Assembly (NCBI RefSeq): GCF_003319125.1
Contig: NZ_QOHG01000027.1
Coordinates: forward strand, 1-54,600
DNA from: Blastococcus sp. TF02A-26
GTDB taxonomy: Bacteria > Actinomycetota > Actinomycetes > Mycobacteriales > Geodermatophilaceae
Length of the DNA: 54,600 nt
Reading direction: 5' to 3'
Shown here: positions 38,090 to 46,864 of the stretch, piece after piece
How the letters are laid out: every line of letters begins with the position of its first letter
Position numbering within the stretch: position 1 is the stretch's first letter
The notes under the pieces: model-generated
What the model saw: the letters and a program-made list of their open reading frames with translations, nothing else
Told to the model about the DNA's origin: nothing
The model's database searches: none
Program-made: the position numbers and the translations under genes

Positions 38090-39292
38090 TCAGGCGCGGC
38101 GCGCGGGGAGCACCCGGGTACGCGGCACACCGGTCGGCGTGTCGCCGTCGGGACCGGTCAGCTCGGCGGCCATGACCCGCAGCCCGTCGAGGTCGTGCAC
38201 GTCCCCGGCGGCGGCCGGAACGGCCCGGACGGCCACCTCCGGGTGGGCGCTGGTGAAGCGGTCGGCGAGCCGCTGCTCCCGGGTCGCCAGCTGCATCCGC
38301 TCGGCGTGCACGCGCAGTGCGCCGGCGGCCAGCTCGGCTCCCGGGCCACCGCCCTCGGCGACCTCCTCGGCCGCGGCCTCGGCGCGGGTGGCGCTCAGCA
38401 CGGTGCTCGCCGGCGGGTGCGTGCGGTTGAGCACCAGGCCGGCCAGCGGCATGCCCTCGGCCGAGAGCCGGTCGACGAAGTAGGAGGCCTCGCGCAGCGC
38501 GTCGGGCTCCGGCGTGGCGACGACGACGAAGTACGTGCCCGGCCGGCGCAGCAGCTCGTAGGTCGCGGTCGCCCGCTCGCGGAAGCCGCCGAACATCGTG
38601 TCCAGCGCGGAGACGAACGCGGAGATGTCCCGCAGCAGCTGTCCGCCGAGGATCTTGCTGATGATCCGGCTGAACACCATGAAGCCCGCGCCGACGATCC
38701 GGATCCCCGCCCGGCCGCCCGCCCGTGCCGGGGCGGTGAGCAGCCGGATCATCGTGCCGTCGAGGAACCGGCCCATCCGGTTCGGGGCGTCGAGGAAGTC
38801 CAGCGCCGACCGCGACGGCGGGGTGTCGACGACGATGAGGTCCCAGCGGTCGGTGGCCCGCAGCTGGCCGAGCTTCTCCATCGCCATGTACTCCTGCGTC
38901 CCGGCGAAGGACGACGACAGTGACTGGTAGAAGGGGTTGGCCAGGATCTGCTCGGCCCGCTCGGGCGTCGAGTGCGCGGACACGACGTCGTCGAACGTCC
39001 GCTTCATGTCCAGCATCATCGCGTGCAGCTCGCCCTCGGCCCCGGGGACCTCGACCTGCCGCGGCTCGTTGTCCAGCTCCTCCAGGCCGAGGGACTGGGC
39101 CAGCCGCCGGGCCGGGTCGATGGTGAGGACGACGACGGTGCGACCGGCCTCCGCGGCGGCCAGGGCGAGCGCCGCCGACGTCGTCGTCTTCCCCACGCCG
39201 CCGGCGCCGCAGCACACCAGGATCCGGGTGTCCCGGTCCTCGATCAGCGCCTGCAGGTCCATCGGCAGGGCGGCCCGGGTCGGTGCGCTCAC
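38090..39292 (-). CDS. ArsA/Get3-like ATPase, second of a pair (Rv3680-like)
   Basis: A 400-residue P-loop ATPase of the anion-transporting ATPase family. It has a deviant Walker [15 protein letters not shown] (about 29-42), the switch I-type [12 protein letters not shown], and switch [17 protein letters not shown]. It lacks the Get3 zinc CxxC. The pair corresponds to Rv3679-Rv3680 of M. tuberculosis, a complex implicated in envelope/metabolite functions rather than arsenite export. The GTG start overlaps the stop of the first ATPase (GTGA), supporting a heteromer. In mycobacteria whiB4 lies next to this pair, but here only 42 bases separate it from ponA2. Confidence 0.88.
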   Translation of the reverse strand: MSAPTRAALPMDLQALIEDRDTRILVCCGAGGVGKTTTSAALALAAAEAGRTVVVLTIDPARRLAQSLGLEELDNEPRQVEVPGAEGELHAMMLDMKRTFDDVVSAHSTPERAEQILANPFYQSLSSSFAGTQEYMAMEKLGQLRATDRWDLIVVDTPPSRSALDFLDAPNRMGRFLDGTMIRLLTAPARAGGRAGIRIVGAGFMVFSRIISKILGGQLLRDISAFVSALDTMFGGFRERATATYELLRRPGTYFVVVATPEPDALREASYFVDRLSAEGMPLAGLVLNRTHPPASTVLSATRAEAAAEEVAEGGGPGAELAAGALRVHAERMQLATREQRLADRFTSAHPEVAVRAVPAAAGDVHDLDGLRVMAAELTGPDGDTPTGVPRTRVLPARRA

Positions 39293-40281
39293 GCGGCGAC
39301 TCCTGCGGTGAGGTGCTCCTCGAGCCGTTCGGCGAGCTCGTACAGGCAGGACAGGTCGATCGGCCCGGTCAGCATCGGCAGCTCCACCGTGGGCCGGACG
39401 AGCGCCGCCACCTGACCGCGCAGCGCGTCCTGGGCGGCGAACCGGCGGGCGTGCTCCACGGCCTCCGCGGCCAGCGCGTCGGCGAGGGCGTCGCCGCCGG
39501 GCAGGTGCGCGGCGGCCAGCGCGGGGGCGAGGTCGGCGCCGGTGAGCCGGCCGGCCGCGGCGGCGGGGAGGGCGTCGACGGGCAGCACCGGCTCGGTGGC
39601 CATGTTCACGACCACCGAGCCGACCGGCAGCCCGGTGGCGGTGAGGTCGGCGATGGCGTCGGCGGTCTCCTGCACCGGCATGTCCTCCAGCAGGGTCACC
39701 AGGTGCACGGCGGTCTGCGGGGACTTCAGCACGGCCATGACGCCGTCGCTCTGGGTCTTGATCGGTCCCGAGCGGGCCAGGCCGGCCATCTCGCCGGTGA
39801 CCCCGAGGAACCGGGTGATCCGGCCGGTCGGCGGGGCGTCGACGACGACGGCGTCGTAGACGAGCCGGCCGTCCTTGCGGCGGGTCACCGCCTCCTTGAT
39901 CTTGCCGGTGAGCAGCACGTCCCGCAGGCCCGGCGCGATGGTGGTGGCGAAGTCGATCGCGCCCATCTTCCGCAGCGCCCGGCCGGCCCGCCGGAGGTTG
40001 TAGAACATCTCCAGGTACTCGAGGAGCGCCTCCTCGACGTCGATCGCGAGCGCCTTGACCTCGCCGCCGCCGCGGGCCACGGCCACCCGCCGCTCCTCGT
40101 AGGGCAGAGGCGGGGTGTCGAACAGCTGGGCGATGCCCTGGCGGCCCTCGGTCTCGACCAGCAGCACCTGGCCGCCGTCGGCGGCGAGGGCGAGGGCCAG
40201 CGCGGCGGCCACGGTCGTCTTCCCGGTCCCGCCCTTGCCGGAGACCACGTGGCAGCGCACGGGGGAGGGGAGGGTGCTCAC
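39289..40281 (-). CDS. ArsA/Get3-like ATPase, first of a pair (Rv3679-like)
   Basis: A 330-residue ATPase: Walker [16 protein letters not shown] (about 14-28), [16 protein letters not shown], and switch [19 protein letters not shown]. The Thr-Glu-Gly in place of DPA in the A' loop sets it apart from its partner, so the two are likely distinct halves of one enzyme. GTG 40281 is 7 bases after TAGGCT on the minus strand and no ribosome-binding site is seen. Confidence 0.88.
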   Translation of the reverse strand: MSTLPSPVRCHVVSGKGGTGKTTVAAALALALAADGGQVLLVETEGRQGIAQLFDTPPLPYEERRVAVARGGGEVKALAIDVEEALLEYLEMFYNLRRAGRALRKMGAIDFATTIAPGLRDVLLTGKIKEAVTRRKDGRLVYDAVVVDAPPTGRITRFLGVTGEMAGLARSGPIKTQSDGVMAVLKSPQTAVHLVTLLEDMPVQETADAIADLTATGLPVGSVVVNMATEPVLPVDALPAAAAGRLTGADLAPALAAAHLPGGDALADALAAEAVEHARRFAAQDALRGQVAALVRPTVELPMLTGPIDLSCLYELAERLEEHLTAGVAA

Positions 40282-40362
40282 CAGCAGAAGCCTATGAGCA
40301 GGACGCCGTCCCGGCCCGTGCAGGCGGTCGGCCCCGCGCAGGCTGCGCTAGCGTCGCCTCCC
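40282..40362. promoter_or_regulatory. Divergent leaderless promoters, ArsA pair and DUF4177/RidA operon
   Basis: TAGGCT (40294-40289, minus strand) serves the ATPase start at 40281. TAGCGT (40349-40354) is 8 bases before the DUF4177 ATG at 40363. No further elements are recognised. Confidence 0.4.
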
Positions 40363-40536
40363 ATGAGCGAAGCGGCCCGGCAGCGGTGGGAGTACGCCAC
40401 CATCCCCCTGCTGATCCACAACACCAAGGCGATCCTCGACTCCTGGGGGGTGGACGGCTGGGAGCTGGTCACCGTGCTCCCCGGGCCCGGCGGTGCCGAC
40501 CAGCTCGTCGCCTACCTCAAGCGCCCGGCGAGCTGA
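40363..40536 (+). CDS. DUF4177 small protein (Rv3678A-like)
   Basis: A 57-residue protein: WEYATIPLLIHNTKAILDSWG, then DGWELVTVLPGPGGADQLVAYLKRP. This is the complete DUF4177 pattern, a compact beta-alpha-beta fold of unknown function, and the same small gene lies between the ATPases and RidA in mycobacteria. It precedes RidA by 7 bases. The ATG follows a -10 element without a leader. Confidence 0.85.
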   Translation: MSEAARQRWEYATIPLLIHNTKAILDSWGVDGWELVTVLPGPGGADQLVAYLKRPAS

Positions 40537-40543
40537 CCGCACC

Positions 40544-41017
40544 GTGAGCGCACCCTCGGCCCAGAGCTGGACCGCGCGACTGGCCGAGCTCGGCGTCCGG
40601 CTCCCGCCGGTGGCCGCGCCCGTCGCGTCCTACGTGCCGGCGGTCCGCGCCGGGCAGTTCGTCTTCACCTCCGGCCAGCTGCCGTTCGTGGACGGCGGGC
40701 TGCGGCGCACCGGCAAGGTCGGCGGGTCCGTGGACGTCGAGGACGCCGCGCACGACGCGAAGGTCTGCGCCCTCAACGCCCTGGCCGCCATCCACGAGCT
40801 GGTCGGGCTGGACTCGATCGCGCGCGTCGTCCGGGTCGTGGGCTACGTGGCCAGCGCCGAGGGCTTCACCGGCCAGCCGCGGGTCGTCAACGGCGCCAGC
40901 GAGCTGCTCGGCAAGGTGTTCGGCGAGGCCGGGCAGCACGCCCGCAGCGCGGTCGGCGTCGCCGAGCTGCCCCTCGGGGCGCCGGTCGAGGTCGAGCTGA
41001 TGGTCGAGCTGCGGTGA
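40544..41017 (+). CDS. RidA/YjgF-family enamine/imine deaminase (Rv3678c-like)
   Basis: A 157-residue Rid-family protein. The middle reads VRAGQFVFTSGQLPFVDGGL, then KVCALNALAAIHELVGLDSI and VVRVVGYVASAEGFTGQPRVVNGASELL, the pattern of the RidA-like subgroup (YjgF/YER057c) near 150 residues. It may remove reactive enamine by-products; the canonical catalytic Arg of RidA proper is not clearly present, so activity is uncertain. GTG overlaps follow into the NUDIX gene. Confidence 0.85.
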   Translation: MSAPSAQSWTARLAELGVRLPPVAAPVASYVPAVRAGQFVFTSGQLPFVDGGLRRTGKVGGSVDVEDAAHDAKVCALNALAAIHELVGLDSIARVVRVVGYVASAEGFTGQPRVVNGASELLGKVFGEAGQHARSAVGVAELPLGAPVEVELMVELR

Positions 41018-41814
41018 CCGTTCCGGCGACGCCGAAGCCGGCCGCCACCGTCCTGCTCGTCCGCGACGGCGCGGCGGGGCTCGAGGTCTACCTGCTCCGG
41101 CGGACCCGGGGGATGCCGTTCGCCGGCGGGATGACCGCCTACCCCGGGGGCGGCGTCGACCCCCGGGACGGCGACGTCACCGTCGCCTGGGCCGGCCCCC
41201 CGCCGTCGGAGTGGGGTGCCGCCTTCGGCTGCGACGAGCGGGTCGCCCGGGAGCTCGTCTGCGCCGCCGTCCGCGAGACGTTCGAGGAGTCCGGGGTGCT
41301 GCTCGCCGGCCCGGTCGGCGGCGAGTCCGTCGTCCCGGACGTCACCGGGGACGACTGGGAGGCGGCTCGGCAGGCCCTGCTGCGCCGCGATCTCTCCCTC
41401 GCCGAGATGCTCACCGCCCGCGGGCTGGAGCTGCGCTCGGACCTGCTGCGGCCCTTCGCGCACTGGATCGCGCCGGAGTCCGAGCCGCGGCGCTACGACA
41501 CCCGGTTCTTCGCCGCCGCCGTCCCCGTCGGGCAGGAGGCACGGCACGTCTCCGGCGAGGCCGACCAGGCCGGCTGGATGACCCCCGCCGCCGCGCTGGC
41601 CGAGGCCTCGTCCGGGGTGCGACCGATGCTGCCGCCGACCCTGCACACCCTCGGGCAGCTCGGCCGCTACACCGACGTGGCCGACGTGCTCGCGCACACG
41701 CCGCCGGAGCCGATCCACCCCATCACGCCGCGGTTCGAGAAGGACGCCGACAGCCGCTGGGCCGTCCTCCCCGACGGCACCCGGTTGAGGCTCGTGGTCC
41801 CGCTCCCGTCCTGA
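41014..41814 (+). CDS. NUDIX hydrolase (NUDT19-like)
   Basis: A 266-residue protein. The N-terminal half has TVLLVRDGAAGLEVYLLRRTRGMPFAGG and YPGGGVDPRD, and the Nudix box core is split by an insertion before AAVRETFEESGVLL. The long C-terminal part includes FAHWIAPESEPRRYDTRFFAA, as in NUDT19/CoA-diphosphatase-like proteins. The GTG overlaps the RidA stop. In M. tuberculosis the corresponding slot (Rv3677c) is a metallo-beta-lactamase-fold protein. It ends at a bidirectional hairpin. Confidence 0.85.
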   Translation: MTVPATPKPAATVLLVRDGAAGLEVYLLRRTRGMPFAGGMTAYPGGGVDPRDGDVTVAWAGPPPSEWGAAFGCDERVARELVCAAVRETFEESGVLLAGPVGGESVVPDVTGDDWEAARQALLRRDLSLAEMLTARGLELRSDLLRPFAHWIAPESEPRRYDTRFFAAAVPVGQEARHVSGEADQAGWMTPAAALAEASSGVRPMLPPTLHTLGQLGRYTDVADVLAHTPPEPIHPITPRFEKDADSRWAVLPDGTRLRLVVPLPS

Positions 41815-41833
41815 TCCCCGACCGCTGAACACG

Positions 41834-41866
41834 AGTGGCCCAGAACCCGAGGGGTTCTGGGCCACT
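41834..41866. terminator. 15-bp perfect hairpin between the NUDIX gene and crp
   Basis: AGTGGCCCAGAACCC (41834-41848) pairs perfectly with 41852-41866 around a 3-base loop, between convergent stops at 41814 and 41879. Confidence 0.8.
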
Positions 41867-41878
41867 GGCGTACAGAGG

Positions 41879-42553
41879 TCAGCGGGCGCGGCGGCGGAGC
41901 CGGTCCTCGTCGAGGACGACGACGGACTTGCCCTGCAGCTGGATCCAGCCGCGGTGCACGAAGTCGGCCAGCGCCTTGTTCACCGTCTCGCGGGAGGCGC
42001 CGACCAGCTGGGCCAGCTCCTCCTGCGTGAGGTCGTGCTTCACGCGCAGGCCGTCGCTCTCCCGGCTGCCGAACCGGTCGGCCATCTGCAGCAGCGCCTT
42101 GGCCACGCGGCCGGGGACGTCGGTGAAGATCAGGTCGGCGACGGAGTCGTTGGTGCGGCGCAGCCGGCGGGCCAGGACCTGGAGCAGCTTCTCGCCGATC
42201 TCCGGGTGGCTCTCGATCCACGGGCGCAGCACGGCCTGCGGCATCCGGGCCAGCTTCACGTCGGTGACCGCGGTGGCGGTCGCCGTCCGGGGGCCGGGGT
42301 CGAAGACCGACAGCTCGCCGAACTGGTCCGACGGGCCCATCACGGCGAGCACGTTCTCGCGCCCGTCGGGGGAGCGGCGGGACAGCTTGATCTTGCCCGT
42401 GAGGACGATGTACAGGCTGTCACCGGGCTCGCCCTCGTTGAAGACGACCCGGCCACGCGGCAGGGTGATCGTCTCCAGCCGGCTGGCGACCGGCGTCACG
42501 GCCTCCTCCGACAACCCCTGGAAGAGCCCGGACTGGGCCAGCACCTCGTCCAC
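41879..42553 (-). CDS. crp: Crp/FNR-family transcription regulator (cAMP receptor protein)
   Basis: A 224-residue regulator, the same length as mycobacterial Crp (Rv3676). The cyclic-nucleotide pocket keeps G79-E80-L81 and R89-T90 ([13 protein letters not shown]), so cAMP binding is expected. The helix-turn-helix is [24 protein letters not shown] (about 175-198), identical in type to GlxR/Crp and expected to read TGTGA-N6-TCACA. GTG 42553 is chosen because GAGAGGA lies upstream and homologues start at this residue; a longer frame adds ten atypical residues. A near-consensus site lies over its own promoter. Confidence 0.93.
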   Translation of the reverse strand: MDEVLAQSGLFQGLSEEAVTPVASRLETITLPRGRVVFNEGEPGDSLYIVLTGKIKLSRRSPDGRENVLAVMGPSDQFGELSVFDPGPRTATATAVTDVKLARMPQAVLRPWIESHPEIGEKLLQVLARRLRRTNDSVADLIFTDVPGRVAKALLQMADRFGSRESDGLRVKHDLTQEELAQLVGASRETVNKALADFVHRGWIQLQGKSVVVLDEDRLRRRAR

Positions 42554-42643
42554 TACGCGTCCTCTCGACCGATCCCTCGGCACACACGGTGTTCCGCATC
42601 GACGACGGGCCGTAGATGCCCAGGAGCCGCCGATCTCGGGTCG

Positions 42644-42672
42644 AGTCTAGGGGGCGTGTGCCCGTGGTCACC
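42644..42672 (-). promoter_or_regulatory. crp promoter with an overlapping Crp site
   Basis: GGTGACCACGGGCACA on the minus strand (42672-42657) matches the Crp/GlxR palindrome GTGA-N6-TCAC at seven of eight core positions. It overlaps the presumed -35 region and lies 7 bases upstream of a TAGACT -10 (42649-42644). The arrangement suggests autorepression. The leader to the crp start is about 85 bases. Confidence 0.5.
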
Positions 42673-42719
42673 CGATCGGTGGGAGCTGCGACACCCCGAT
42701 GGGGGGAGGAACGGGTTCC

Positions 42720-42953
42720 TCAGACGAGTGGCGGAGTGGCGCGCTTCACGCGGCGACGCTGCCGCCAGCGCCCCATGGCACGCCGGACGCCGGAGTTGGT
42801 GAGGGTCTCGACCTCCCCGGCCGACGCCGTGTCGACGAACTCGGCGACCTCGCGCTTGCTGGTCGGCCGGCGCAGCGGCTCCTCCACGCGCTCCATCACC
42901 AGCAGGAAGGCGATCAGGAGCGGCGGGAACAGGATGACGACGAGGGCGACCAC
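42720..42953 (-). CDS. Small single-pass membrane protein (Rv3675-like position)
   Basis: A 77-residue protein with one N-terminal membrane segment (about 2-20, [19 protein letters not shown]) and a basic cytoplasmic tail ([12 protein letters not shown]). The GTG at 42953 has a strong GGAGGAGGAGG 6 bases upstream. A small membrane protein lies at the same place next to crp in mycobacteria (Rv3675). No function is known. The gene ends about 50 bases upstream of the crp promoter on the same strand. Confidence 0.7.
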   Translation of the reverse strand: MVALVVILFPPLLIAFLLVMERVEEPLRRPTSKREVAEFVDTASAGEVETLTNSGVRRAMGRWRQRRRVKRATPPLV

Positions 42954-43105
42954 CGGTACCTCCTCCTCCGGTCGGCGGGAACGGCGGTGCGGAGCGCACC
43001 AGCGCGGTCCCGGTTACCCCCGTGGCGGGCGTCCATGCCCGGGGCGGTGCCGGCCCCGATGATCTCACGTCCGACCCGTCGGTACCGCCGCCTACCCTCG
43101 ATCGC

Positions 43106-43900
43106 GTGTCCACGCCGGCCTACGCGCGTCCCGTCCCACCCCGTTCCGCGCCGGCTCGTGGCGCCGCCGCCCGCGGAGGCCAGCCGTTCGACCCGGACGA
43201 GACGCCGCTGGCCCGCACCCGGCGCGCCCGGCGGATGGCCCGCGAGCTCGCCGTCATCCACCCCGACGCGCACTGCGAGCTCGACTTCACCAACGCCTTC
43301 GAGCTGCTGGTGGCCACGGTCCTGTCGGCGCAGACCACCGACAAGATGGTCAACAAGGTGACCCCGCGGCTGTTCGCCCGGTACCCGGACGCCGTGGCGC
43401 TGGCCGGCGCCGACCGGGCCGAGGTCGAGGAGATCCTCAAGCCGACCGGCTTCTTCCGGGCGAAGACGAACTCGGCCATCGGGCTGGCGCAGGCACTGGT
43501 CGAGCGGTTCGACGGCGAGGTGCCCGGCCGGATGGCCGACCTGGTCACGCTCCCCGGGGTGGGCCGCAAGACCGCCAACGTCGTCCTCGGCAACGCCTTC
43601 GACGTCCCCGGGCTGACCGTCGACACGCACTTCGGCCGGCTGGTGCGCCGCTTCGGCTGGACGGCGGAGGAGGACCCGGTGAAGGTCGAGACCGAGGTCG
43701 CCGAGCTGATCCCCAAGCGCGAGTGGACCATGTTCAGCCACCGCGTGATCTTCCACGGCCGGCGGGTCTGCCACGCCAAGAAGGCCGCGTGCGGCGCCTG
43801 CGGGCTGGCCCGGTGGTGCCCCTCCTACGGGGTCGGCCCGACCGACCCCGAGGTGGCCGCGAAGCTGGTCAGGTCCCCGGCCGCCTCGGACACCGAGTGA
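43106..43900 (+). CDS. nth: Endonuclease III (base-excision repair DNA glycosylase/AP lyase)
   Basis: A 264-residue Nth removing oxidised pyrimidines. It shows the helix-hairpin-helix [14 protein letters not shown] with catalytic K155, catalytic D173 (TVDTHFGR), and the [4Fe-4S] ligands C222, C229, C232 and C238 in C-x6-C-x2-C-x5-C. The N-terminal 40 residues are basic and Pro/Ala-rich, as in actinobacterial forms. GTG 43106 is 7 bases after TACCCT (43093-43098). It overlaps the thioredoxin-like gene by four bases, the start of a five-gene chain to marP. Confidence 0.93.
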   Translation: MSTPAYARPVPPRSAPARGAAARGGQPFDPDETPLARTRRARRMARELAVIHPDAHCELDFTNAFELLVATVLSAQTTDKMVNKVTPRLFARYPDAVALAGADRAEVEEILKPTGFFRAKTNSAIGLAQALVERFDGEVPGRMADLVTLPGVGRKTANVVLGNAFDVPGLTVDTHFGRLVRRFGWTAEEDPVKVETEVAELIPKREWTMFSHRVIFHGRRVCHAKKAACGACGLARWCPSYGVGPTDPEVAAKLVRSPAASDTE

Positions 43901-44484
43901 GGCGCGCCCTGGCGGCGGCCGGACTGCTCCTGGTCGCCGTCCTCACCGGGTGCACGTCGGACGGCGACGACGACGGCGGCGGGACCACGCAGCCCTCCTC
44001 CGGGTTCAGCGCGGACACCGCCCTCGGCCCGTGCCCCGAGCAGACCGACCGCCCGGCCGAGGGCGCGGAGACGCTGCCCGACCTCGCGTTCGACTGCCCC
44101 GGCGGCGGCACCCTCGACCTCGGCCGCGCGCCGGGCACCCCGACCGTCGTCAACCTCTGGGGCAGCTGGTGCGGGCCCTGCCGGGAGGAGCTGCCGGTGG
44201 TCCAGGAGCTCGCCGACCGGGCCGGGGACCGGCTGCACGTCGTCGGCCTGATCAGCCGCGACACCGCCCCCCGGGCCGAGTCGTTCGCGGAGGACGCGGG
44301 GGTCACCTTCGCCACCGCCTTCGACGGCGACGGCGAGCTGCTGGCCCAGCTCGGCCGGGCCGCGCTGCCCTTCACCTACTTCCTCGACGCCGACGGCGGG
44401 ATCGCGCACGTCGAGGTGGGCGAGATCGAGTCGTTCGACGAGCTCACCGCGCTCGTCGCCGAGCACCTCGGGGTGCAGCTGTGA
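43897..44484 (+). CDS. Thioredoxin-like (TlpA/ResA-type) lipoprotein (Rv3673c-like)
   Basis: A 195-residue secreted lipoprotein: signal peptide with lipobox LTGC19, an Asp/Gly-rich linker, then a thioredoxin fold with catalytic C92-G-P-C95 ([14 protein letters not shown]) and cis-Pro segment ALPFTYF. An extra cysteine pair (C46, C67) precedes the fold. It probably reduces or isomerises disulfides outside the membrane, for example in cytochrome c or envelope proteins. The GTG overlaps the nth stop, and the next gene starts inside its own stop. Confidence 0.9.
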   Translation: MRRALAAAGLLLVAVLTGCTSDGDDDGGGTTQPSSGFSADTALGPCPEQTDRPAEGAETLPDLAFDCPGGGTLDLGRAPGTPTVVNLWGSWCGPCREELPVVQELADRAGDRLHVVGLISRDTAPRAESFAEDAGVTFATAFDGDGELLAQLGRAALPFTYFLDADGGIAHVEVGEIESFDELTALVAEHLGVQL

Positions 44485-45233
44485 GCGAGCTCGACGACCT
44501 GCCGGAGTTCCTCCAGCGGCTCATGGCGTCGGCCGCGGACCTGCCGCTGCGGCACCGGATGCAGGAGCGGACCGAGACCGCGCGCCGCTCCGCCGTCCTG
44601 ATCCTCTTCGGCGAGGGTCCGTCCGGCCCCGACGTCCTGCTCATCGAGAAGTCCGCGCACCTGCGCACCCACGCCGGCCAGCCGGCGTTCCCCGGCGGGG
44701 GCGTCGACCCCGGCGACGACTACCCGGTGGGGACGGCGCTGCGGGAGGCGCAGGAGGAGGCCGGAGTCGACCCGGCCGGGGTCCGGGTGCTCGGCACGCT
44801 GCCGGAGCTCTTCCTCGGCCCGTCGGACAACCTCGTCGTCCCCGTGGTGGCGTGGTGGGAGAAGCCGACGGAGGTCGTCGTCGGCGACCCGCAGGAGGTC
44901 GCCCGGGTCGCGCGCGTCCCGCTGGCCGAGCTCGTCGACCCCGCCAACCGGTACCGCCTCAAGCACCCGGTGGGCTTCCTCGGACCGGCGTTCGCCGTCG
45001 CGGACATGGAGGTCTGGGGCTTCACCGCCGGCGTGCTCGAGGCGGTGCTGGAGGCGGCCGGTCTCGCGCGGCCGTGGGACACCACCGACGTCCGCCCGCT
45101 GGACCTGGACAAGGCGCGGCCCGACCGGGTCCCCGGCTCGGTCGGGGAGCACGGCACCGAGGACAGCGCCGCGCCGACGGTCGCCGATCACGGGCAGGAG
45201 GACCCCGCGGCGCGTACGGTTCCCGGGCGATGA
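44481..45233 (+). CDS. NUDIX hydrolase, CoA pyrophosphatase-type (Rv3672c-like)
   Basis: A 250-residue protein with the Nudix box GGGVDPGDDYPVGTALREAQEEAGV preceded by LRTHAGQPAFPGG, the pattern of CoA diphosphatases (NUDT7/8, Rv3672c). LPELFLGPSDNLVVPVVAWW follows. The last 40 residues are a disordered acidic tail. It overlaps the thioredoxin gene by four bases and the cupredoxin gene by four bases. Confidence 0.9.
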   Translation: MSELDDLPEFLQRLMASAADLPLRHRMQERTETARRSAVLILFGEGPSGPDVLLIEKSAHLRTHAGQPAFPGGGVDPGDDYPVGTALREAQEEAGVDPAGVRVLGTLPELFLGPSDNLVVPVVAWWEKPTEVVVGDPQEVARVARVPLAELVDPANRYRLKHPVGFLGPAFAVADMEVWGFTAGVLEAVLEAAGLARPWDTTDVRPLDLDKARPDRVPGSVGEHGTEDSAAPTVADHGQEDPAARTVPGR

Positions 45234-45673
45234 ACGGAAGTCCGACCCGCGTGCGGGCCGCTGCGCTCGCCGCCGCGGCTCTCCTGCTCGCCGGCTGCGG
45301 TGGGGATGACGGCGGCGGAGGTGACTCGGCGCCGCCGGTCGACCCCTCCCTCGGCACGGTGACCACGGGGCCCGACGGCGTCCAGGAGGTCACCATCGAG
45401 ACCCCGGACGACTACGTCTTCGTCCCGGACTCGTTCGAGGTGGCGCCCGGGCCGGTGCGGCTGACCGTGCGCAGCACCGCCGAGCAGATGGTGCACAACT
45501 TCCGCTTCACGCCCGGCCAGGGCCCGGCGGAGATCGAGGAGGACATCCCGCTGCTGGAGCCGGGGGAGAGCGCCACCATCGAGTTCGAGGCCACGACGGT
45601 CGGCGACTACGGCTTCGACTGCAGCTTCCACCTCCAGCTCGGGCAGGTCGGCACGATGACGGTCACGGGGTGA
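45230..45673 (+). CDS. Cupredoxin-like lipoprotein
   Basis: A 147-residue lipoprotein: signal peptide with lipobox LAGC (Cys23), a Gly/Asp linker, then a cupredoxin fold. Possible type 1 copper ligands are H89 (MVHNFRF), C131 and H134 (FDCSFH) and M143 (GTMTV), in the spacing of blue-copper proteins. It sits between a NUDIX gene and marP, a slot that is empty in M. tuberculosis, so it is a lineage-specific insertion in a conserved operon. It could pass electrons or bind copper near the thioredoxin-like lipoprotein; that is inference. Confidence 0.8.
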   Translation: MNGSPTRVRAAALAAAALLLAGCGGDDGGGGDSAPPVDPSLGTVTTGPDGVQEVTIETPDDYVFVPDSFEVAPGPVRLTVRSTAEQMVHNFRFTPGQGPAEIEEDIPLLEPGESATIEFEATTVGDYGFDCSFHLQLGQVGTMTVTG

Positions 45674-45682
45674 CCTGAGGCC

Positions 45683-46864
45683 GTGTCCGTCGTCGACGTC
45701 GTCGTCATCCTCCTCGCGCTGGCCTTCGCGTTCTCCGGGTTCCGGCAGGGCCTGCTGGTGTCGGCGGCGTCGTTCCTCGGGTTCTTCGGCGGCGCGGTCG
45801 TCGGCGCCCAGCTCTCCGGTGCGGTGGCCGACAGCGTCGACGCCTCACCGGTGGCCCGGGTGTTCGCCGCGCTGGTCGTCGTCCTCGCCGGGGCGCTGCT
45901 CGGGCAGCTGCTCGCCGGGGCGATCGGGCGGGCGGTGCGCAGCCGGGTCACGTGGGAGCCGGCCAAGGTCGTCGACTCCGTCGCGGGCGCGGCGCTGTCG
46001 GCGGTGGCCGTGCTCCTCGTCGCGTGGATGGTGGCCACCCCGCTGGCCACGGCCCCGTTCCCGGAGGTCGCCAGCCAGGTGCGGCAGTCGGCGCTGGTGC
46101 GCGCGGTCGACGCGAGCGTCCCCGACGGGGTGCGGTCCATCTACGACCAGCTGCGGGAGGCCATCGAGCGGCGCGGGCTGCCCGACGTCCTCGACCCCCT
46201 GACCCCGACCGAGGTCCGCGACGTCCCCGCGCCGGACCCGGCGCTGCGGGACAGCCCCGTGGTCGCCAGCGTCCAGGGCTCGGTCGTGCAGATCCGCGGC
46301 GTCGCGCCCTCCTGCTCCCGGCAGGTCGACGGCTCCGGCTTCGTCTACGCGCCGGAGCGCGTCATGACCAACGCCCACGTGCTGGCCGGGGTGAGCGAGC
46401 CGGTCGTCACCGCCGAGGGCGAGGAGTACGAGGCGGTGCCGGTGTTCGTCGACCCGGAGGTCGACGTGGCCGTGCTCTACGTGCCGGGCCTGCCGCAGGT
46501 GCCGCTGGCGTTCACCGCCGAGCCGGTCGACTACGGCGCCGACGCGATCATCATGGGCTACCCCGGCGGCGGCGGGCTGTTCGTCGGCCCGGCCCGGGTG
46601 CGCGACCGCGGGGACATCAGCGGCCCGGACTTCCGCGACCAGCAGACCGTCACCCGCGACGTCTACGCCCTCTACGGCGAGGTCCGGGCCGGCAACTCCG
46701 GCGGACCGCTCTTCGACGGCAACGGGCAGGTGCTCGGCGTGGTGTTCGCCTCCGCCATCACCGACCCGACCACCGGCTACGCCCTGACCGCACCCCAGGT
46801 GTCCGAGGCCGCGACCACCGGCCAAACCGCCACCTCGTCGGTCGACACCGGCCCCTGCGACTGA
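45683..46864 (+). CDS. marP: Membrane-anchored serine protease MarP (acid/oxidative stress resistance)
   Basis: A 393-residue protein with four N-terminal membrane helices (CvpA/colicin-V-like, about 1-120) and an extracytoplasmic trypsin-like protease (about 185-393). The triad is H232 (TNAHVLAG), D261 (DVAVL) and S339 (GNSGGPL). C211 and C392 are placed like the disulfide Cys214-Cys395 of M. tuberculosis MarP (Rv3671c), which is needed for activity. In mycobacteria MarP resists acid by cleaving peptidoglycan hydrolase RipA. The GTG lies 9 bases after the cupredoxin stop. Its stop abuts the convergent ephE stop with no terminator. Confidence 0.93.
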   Translation: MSVVDVVVILLALAFAFSGFRQGLLVSAASFLGFFGGAVVGAQLSGAVADSVDASPVARVFAALVVVLAGALLGQLLAGAIGRAVRSRVTWEPAKVVDSVAGAALSAVAVLLVAWMVATPLATAPFPEVASQVRQSALVRAVDASVPDGVRSIYDQLREAIERRGLPDVLDPLTPTEVRDVPAPDPALRDSPVVASVQGSVVQIRGVAPSCSRQVDGSGFVYAPERVMTNAHVLAGVSEPVVTAEGEEYEAVPVFVDPEVDVAVLYVPGLPQVPLAFTAEPVDYGADAIIMGYPGGGGLFVGPARVRDRGDISGPDFRDQQTVTRDVYALYGEVRAGNSGGPLFDGNGQVLGVVFASAITDPTTGYALTAPQVSEAATTGQTATSSVDTGPCD

